This document shows, piece by piece, positions 14,655 to 16,959 of a DNA stretch of 16,959 bases (within the stretch, counting starts at the first letter, position 1; each line of letters starts with the position of its first letter). A model generated the notes under the pieces. That model was not told the DNA's origin and made no database searches. It saw only the letters and a list, made by a program, of their open reading frames with translations. The position numbers were made by a program, and so were the translations under genes. Source of the DNA: Erythrobacter sp. (GTDB lineage: Bacteria > Pseudomonadota > Alphaproteobacteria > Sphingomonadales > Sphingomonadaceae); NCBI GenBank assembly GCA_002695185.1, contig NZOF01000105.1, positions 1 to 16,959 on the forward strand. The letters run 5' to 3'.

Positions 14655-15695
14655 ATGGCTGAACGGGAAGGCCTCACGGCCACTCCAACTCCCGATAGAG
14701 GGAAGCCTTGGCGCAGCCTGACCGACCGTTTCGGCCGAACGATCACTTATGTCCGCCTGTCCGTCACCGATCGGTGCGACCTGCGCTGCCGTTATTGCAT
14801 GGCCGAGCGCATGGAGTTCCTGCCGCGCCAGGACCTCCTCACCCTGGAGGAACTGGCGGAACTGGCCGATGCCCTGATCGCGCGAGGTGTGCGACGCATC
14901 CGCCTGACCGGTGGCGAGCCTCTGGTCCGTCGCGGCATCGTCGGGTTGGTGGAGGCGATCGGCCAACACATCGGCAACGGCCTTGATGAGCTGACGATGA
15001 CAACCAACGCTACCCAGCTCGCCACAGTCGCGCGCGACCTCCATCGATATGGCATTCGCAGACTCAACATCAGCCTCGACAGCCTCGACCACGAGCGCTT
15101 CCGGGCGATCACCCGGCGCGGCGACCTGGACCAGGTGTTGGCCGGGATCGCCGCCGCGCAAGACGCGGGCCTCGCCGTGAAGATCAACATGGTTGCGCTC
15201 AAGGCGCTCAACGAAGATGAAATCGGAACAATGGTTGGCTGGTGCGGCGAACGGGGATTCGATCTCTCGCTGATCGAGACGATGCCGTTGGGTGCGGTGG
15301 AAGAAGACCGGACCAATCATTATCTGCCCCTCGACCTCGTGAAACGTCGGCTGGCGCGCGAATATGTCCTGATTCCGTCGCTCCACCGAACCGGCGGACC
15401 GGCGCGCTATTATGACGTTGCCGAAACCAGTCGGCGGATAGGCTTCATTACGCCCCTCACCGACAATTTCTGCGCCGGCTGCAACCGCATCCGCATATCG
15501 GCTACTGGCACCATTTTTGGTTGTCTCGGCCGCGACCAGCGCATCGAACTGCGCGATGCGATGCGTGTTGGTGGCCGGGATGCGATCGACGCGGCGCTGG
15601 ATGCCGTAATGACCGCCAAGCCACTCCGCCACGAGTTCGACATTGCGCGATCACAGCCGGCTGTCGAACGCCATATGAACGTCACTGGCGGTTGA
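14655..15695 (+). CDS. moaA: GTP 3',8-cyclase MoaA (molybdenum cofactor synthesis)
   Basis: The 346-residue radical-SAM enzyme catalyses the first step of molybdopterin synthesis. The first cluster motif is CDLRCRYC (Cys41, Cys45, Cys48). The second, C-terminal cluster has C-x2-C-x13-C in FCAGCNRIRISATG followed by GCLG. The C-terminus ends MNVTGG with the Gly-Gly that is essential in MoaA. Other landmarks are LTGGEPL and NISLDSLD. A GTG at 14646 is an alternative start, but the GGGAGG there is too close to it and better spaced for ATG 14655. It follows marR by 62 bp. No other Mo-cofactor gene or Mo enzyme is visible, so its role here is unclear. Confidence 0.93.
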   Translation: MAEREGLTATPTPDRGKPWRSLTDRFGRTITYVRLSVTDRCDLRCRYCMAERMEFLPRQDLLTLEELAELADALIARGVRRIRLTGGEPLVRRGIVGLVEAIGQHIGNGLDELTMTTNATQLATVARDLHRYGIRRLNISLDSLDHERFRAITRRGDLDQVLAGIAAAQDAGLAVKINMVALKALNEDEIGTMVGWCGERGFDLSLIETMPLGAVEEDRTNHYLPLDLVKRRLAREYVLIPSLHRTGGPARYYDVAETSRRIGFITPLTDNFCAGCNRIRISATGTIFGCLGRDQRIELRDAMRVGGRDAIDAALDAVMTAKPLRHEFDIARSQPAVERHMNVTGG

Positions 15696-15769
15696 GCGCC
15701 TCCATGATCTTTTGTTCGCCGACGCAGTATGGCCGTTACTTTTTGCGCGGCTGGTCGATTGATTTTCAT

Positions 15770-15798
15770 AAAATTGGTCTGCCTTGAGAAAATTGGTC
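15770..15798 (+). repeat. Direct repeat AAAATTGGTC upstream of IS3 remnant
   Basis: The decamer AAAATTGGTC occurs at 15770-15779 and again at 15789-15798, just before the IS3-type orfA start. It may belong to the left end of that insertion sequence; no partner end is visible. Confidence 0.35.
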
Positions 15799-15843
15799 CA
15801 TTTCTGAAGAGAGCCCGAGCGGGCGAAAGGAATGGAGAAATAT

Positions 15844-15984
15844 ATGGGACGTCAGCGATTTACGCCGGAACAGATCATCGCGAAGCTGCGTGAGGTTGAT
15901 GTGATTGTCGGGCGAGGCGGGACCACCGACGAGGCCTGTCGTCAGATCGGGATTGCCGAACAGACGCTATATAGGTGGCGTAAG
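15844..15984 (+). pseudogene. IS3-family orfA remnant (helix-turn-helix only)
   Basis: MGRQRFTPEQIIAKLREVDV and the following AEQTLYRWRK are the N-terminal helix-turn-helix of an IS3-family OrfA (transposase_8). Homology stops after RWRK at 15984, where typical OrfA proteins continue with a leucine-zipper region; here about 31 unrelated codons lead to a stop. The start at 15844 is supported by GGAG six bases upstream, with ATG 15832 as alternative. No OrfB or right end follows, so the element was broken by a later rearrangement. Confidence 0.82.
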
Positions 15985-16034
15985 GCGACAGCCGCTGCTT
16001 CATATTCGTTGATAATGTCGGTCTTCTTCGCCAT
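15984..16034 (-). pseudogene. 5' scrap of an unidentified gene cut by the IS3 remnant
   Basis: On the minus strand ATG 16034 opens MAKKTDIINEYEAAAVA, a sensible protein start that runs straight into the IS3 remnant at 15984 and stops shortly after. I cannot assign a family from 17 residues, and no ribosome site stands out. It may be the beginning of a gene whose remainder was lost when the IS3 fragment arrived, or chance. Confidence 0.3.
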
Positions 16035-16036
16035 GA

Positions 16037-16079
16037 TAAGCTCGTACGCACTACGTTGTTCGACTGTCGCACGAGCTTA
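16037..16079. repeat. 9-bp inverted repeat around a 25-base spacer
   Basis: TAAGCTCGT (16037-16045) and ACGAGCTTA (16071-16079) are exact inverted copies. They lie immediately upstream of the short minus-strand frame at 16034. Function unknown. Confidence 0.35.
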
Positions 16080-16198
16080 ATCGCGCGGTCGATTCAGCTA
16101 CCGTAGTAACGGCCTGTCATCAACAGCCAGCGCGTTCGTTTTTTGCCGTTTCTCTTTGACAATCCAGTTCTAAAGAAACGCTTGGAATCGGATGCGTC

Positions 16199-16873
16199 CT
16201 AACCGATCTGATGACAGACGAATTTCAAATTGAGATACTCATCGATCCCATATCGTGATCCTTCCCGCCCGAGACCGGATTCCTTCACCCCACCGAAAGG
16301 CGCGACCTCCGTCGAAATCAGGCCGGTGTTGAGCCCAACCATCCCATATTCAAGAGCCTCACTCACCTTCCAACTGCGCTCAAGGGATTGCGTGTATACA
16401 TAAGCCGCCAAGCCGCTGTCCGTGGCATTCGCCAAATTGATCGCCTCATCCTCTGTCTGGAAACGGACGAGGCCGGCAAGGGGGCCAAAGGTTTCCTCCC
16501 GACATAGGAGAGCATCCGGCGAAACATCTACGAGAACGGTCGGCTCGAAGAAATGGCCTGCCCCGGGCACTCGTCGCCCTCCGGTCAATATCCTGGCACC
16601 ATGTTTGACGCCGTCTTCGATATGGCTTTCGACCTTTGCAACGGCACGTTCATCGATCAATGGCCCCTGATCCGCGCCGGTCGAAAGACCCGGCCCGACG
16701 GCAAGCGCGCGAACACGTGCCGCCAGCTGCCGGGAAAAGGCTTCATAAACGCCGGATTGGACCAGAATGCGATTTGTGCAGACGCAGGTCTGACCTGAAT
16801 TCCGGAACTTTGATGCTATTGCGCCTTCAACCGCATCGTCGAGTTTCGCATCATCAAAGATGAGAACGGCGGA
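16199..16873 (-). pseudogene. gabD: GabD-like aldehyde dehydrogenase, 3' half only
   Basis: From SAVLIFDDAKLDDAVEGAIA onward this is the C-terminal ~224 residues of an NAD(P)-dependent aldehyde dehydrogenase, closest in pattern to succinate-semialdehyde dehydrogenase. The catalytic cysteine is in FRNSGQTCVC, the EETFGPL motif is present, and the C-terminus GVKESGLGREGSRYGIDEYL is family-like. Homology ends abruptly at 16873: the expected ELGGNAP block with the general-base Glu, and the whole N-terminal cofactor domain, are absent. The frame stays open through unrelated sequence to the window edge, so a fusion cannot be formally excluded. As seen, it should be inactive. Confidence 0.8.
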
Positions 16874-16959
16874 GCAATATTCGACCACGGTAGCGGCGGG
16901 ATAGTCCTGCTGCGGGCGGCGTAAAAGTCGTCCACCTTGAAGCCTTTCTGCCGAGTCAG
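16874..16959. other. Unassigned sequence joined to the aldehyde dehydrogenase fragment
   Basis: These 86 bases replace the expected aldehyde dehydrogenase coding sequence. All I can say is that at least two minus-strand frames are open to the edge; one reads VDDFYAARSRTIPPLPW, which I do not recognise. It is probably the edge of another element or gene that recombined here. Confidence 0.4.

Noticed and set aside
14415..15632. A 405-codon open frame on the minus strand
   Set aside because: It lies antisense to marR and moaA, is rich in Arg, Ala and Gln with no recognisable domain, and is a typical shadow of high-GC coding sequence.
1..16959. CRISPR arrays, tRNA or rRNA genes
   Set aside because: No regularly spaced repeats, no cloverleaf-type tRNA sequence and no rRNA-like stretch were recognised on either strand.

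Overview
The window looks like a high-GC alphaproteobacterial accessory region, most likely from a sphingomonad such as Sphingomonas, Sphingobium or Novosphingobium. That placement is an inference from protein flavour, codon use and the mix of insertion sequences; no rRNA or other taxonomic marker is present. A catabolic gene island sits among nested, broken mobile elements.

Bases 1-6716 are layered mobile DNA. A scrap of Tn3-type transposase (1-76) abuts an IS21-family element (77-3920) whose istA is split by an IS110-family element of the IS1111 type (about 789-2113). Downstream of the IS1111 recombinase is a ~240-base non-coding end. In it I can fold two guide loops whose four guide segments match the istA target and the element's own ends, so it is probably a bridge RNA (seekRNA). 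The IS21 right end truncates an IS66-family element (tnpA, tnpB, tnpC and a translationally coupled pRiA4b ORF-3-like gene) that runs leftward from 6716.

Bases 6717-7690 hold a leftward two-gene cassette, a small SGNH-hydrolase-like protein and an unrecognised protein, behind an AT-rich promoter region.

Bases 7688-14592 are the catabolic island. Leftward from a divergent promoter lie a phthalate-class Rieske oxygenase, a nadC homologue (quinolinate phosphoribosyltransferase), an adrenodoxin-type [2Fe-2S] ferredoxin and a glutathione-reductase-type ferredoxin reductase. Rightward lie homologues of Pht4 (cis-dihydrodiol dehydrogenase) and Pht5 (4,5-dihydroxyphthalate decarboxylase), a strong hairpin, and a MarR regulator. 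Together these can convert phthalate, or a close ortho-dicarboxylate analogue, through a 4,5-cis-dihydrodiol and a catechol to protocatechuate. Ring-cleavage and uptake genes are not in the window. An imperfect 22-bp palindrome in the divergent promoter is the best operator candidate for the MarR protein.

The nadC gene is the most unexpected member. Phthalate is a structural analogue of quinolinate, so it could be a phthalate-tolerant NAD-synthesis isozyme, or a sign that the real substrate is a pyridine dicarboxylate.

Bases 14655-16959 carry moaA (molybdenum-cofactor synthesis), a truncated IS3-type orfA, a tiny interrupted reading frame and the 3' half of a GabD-like aldehyde dehydrogenase. 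The island edge has clearly been rearranged.
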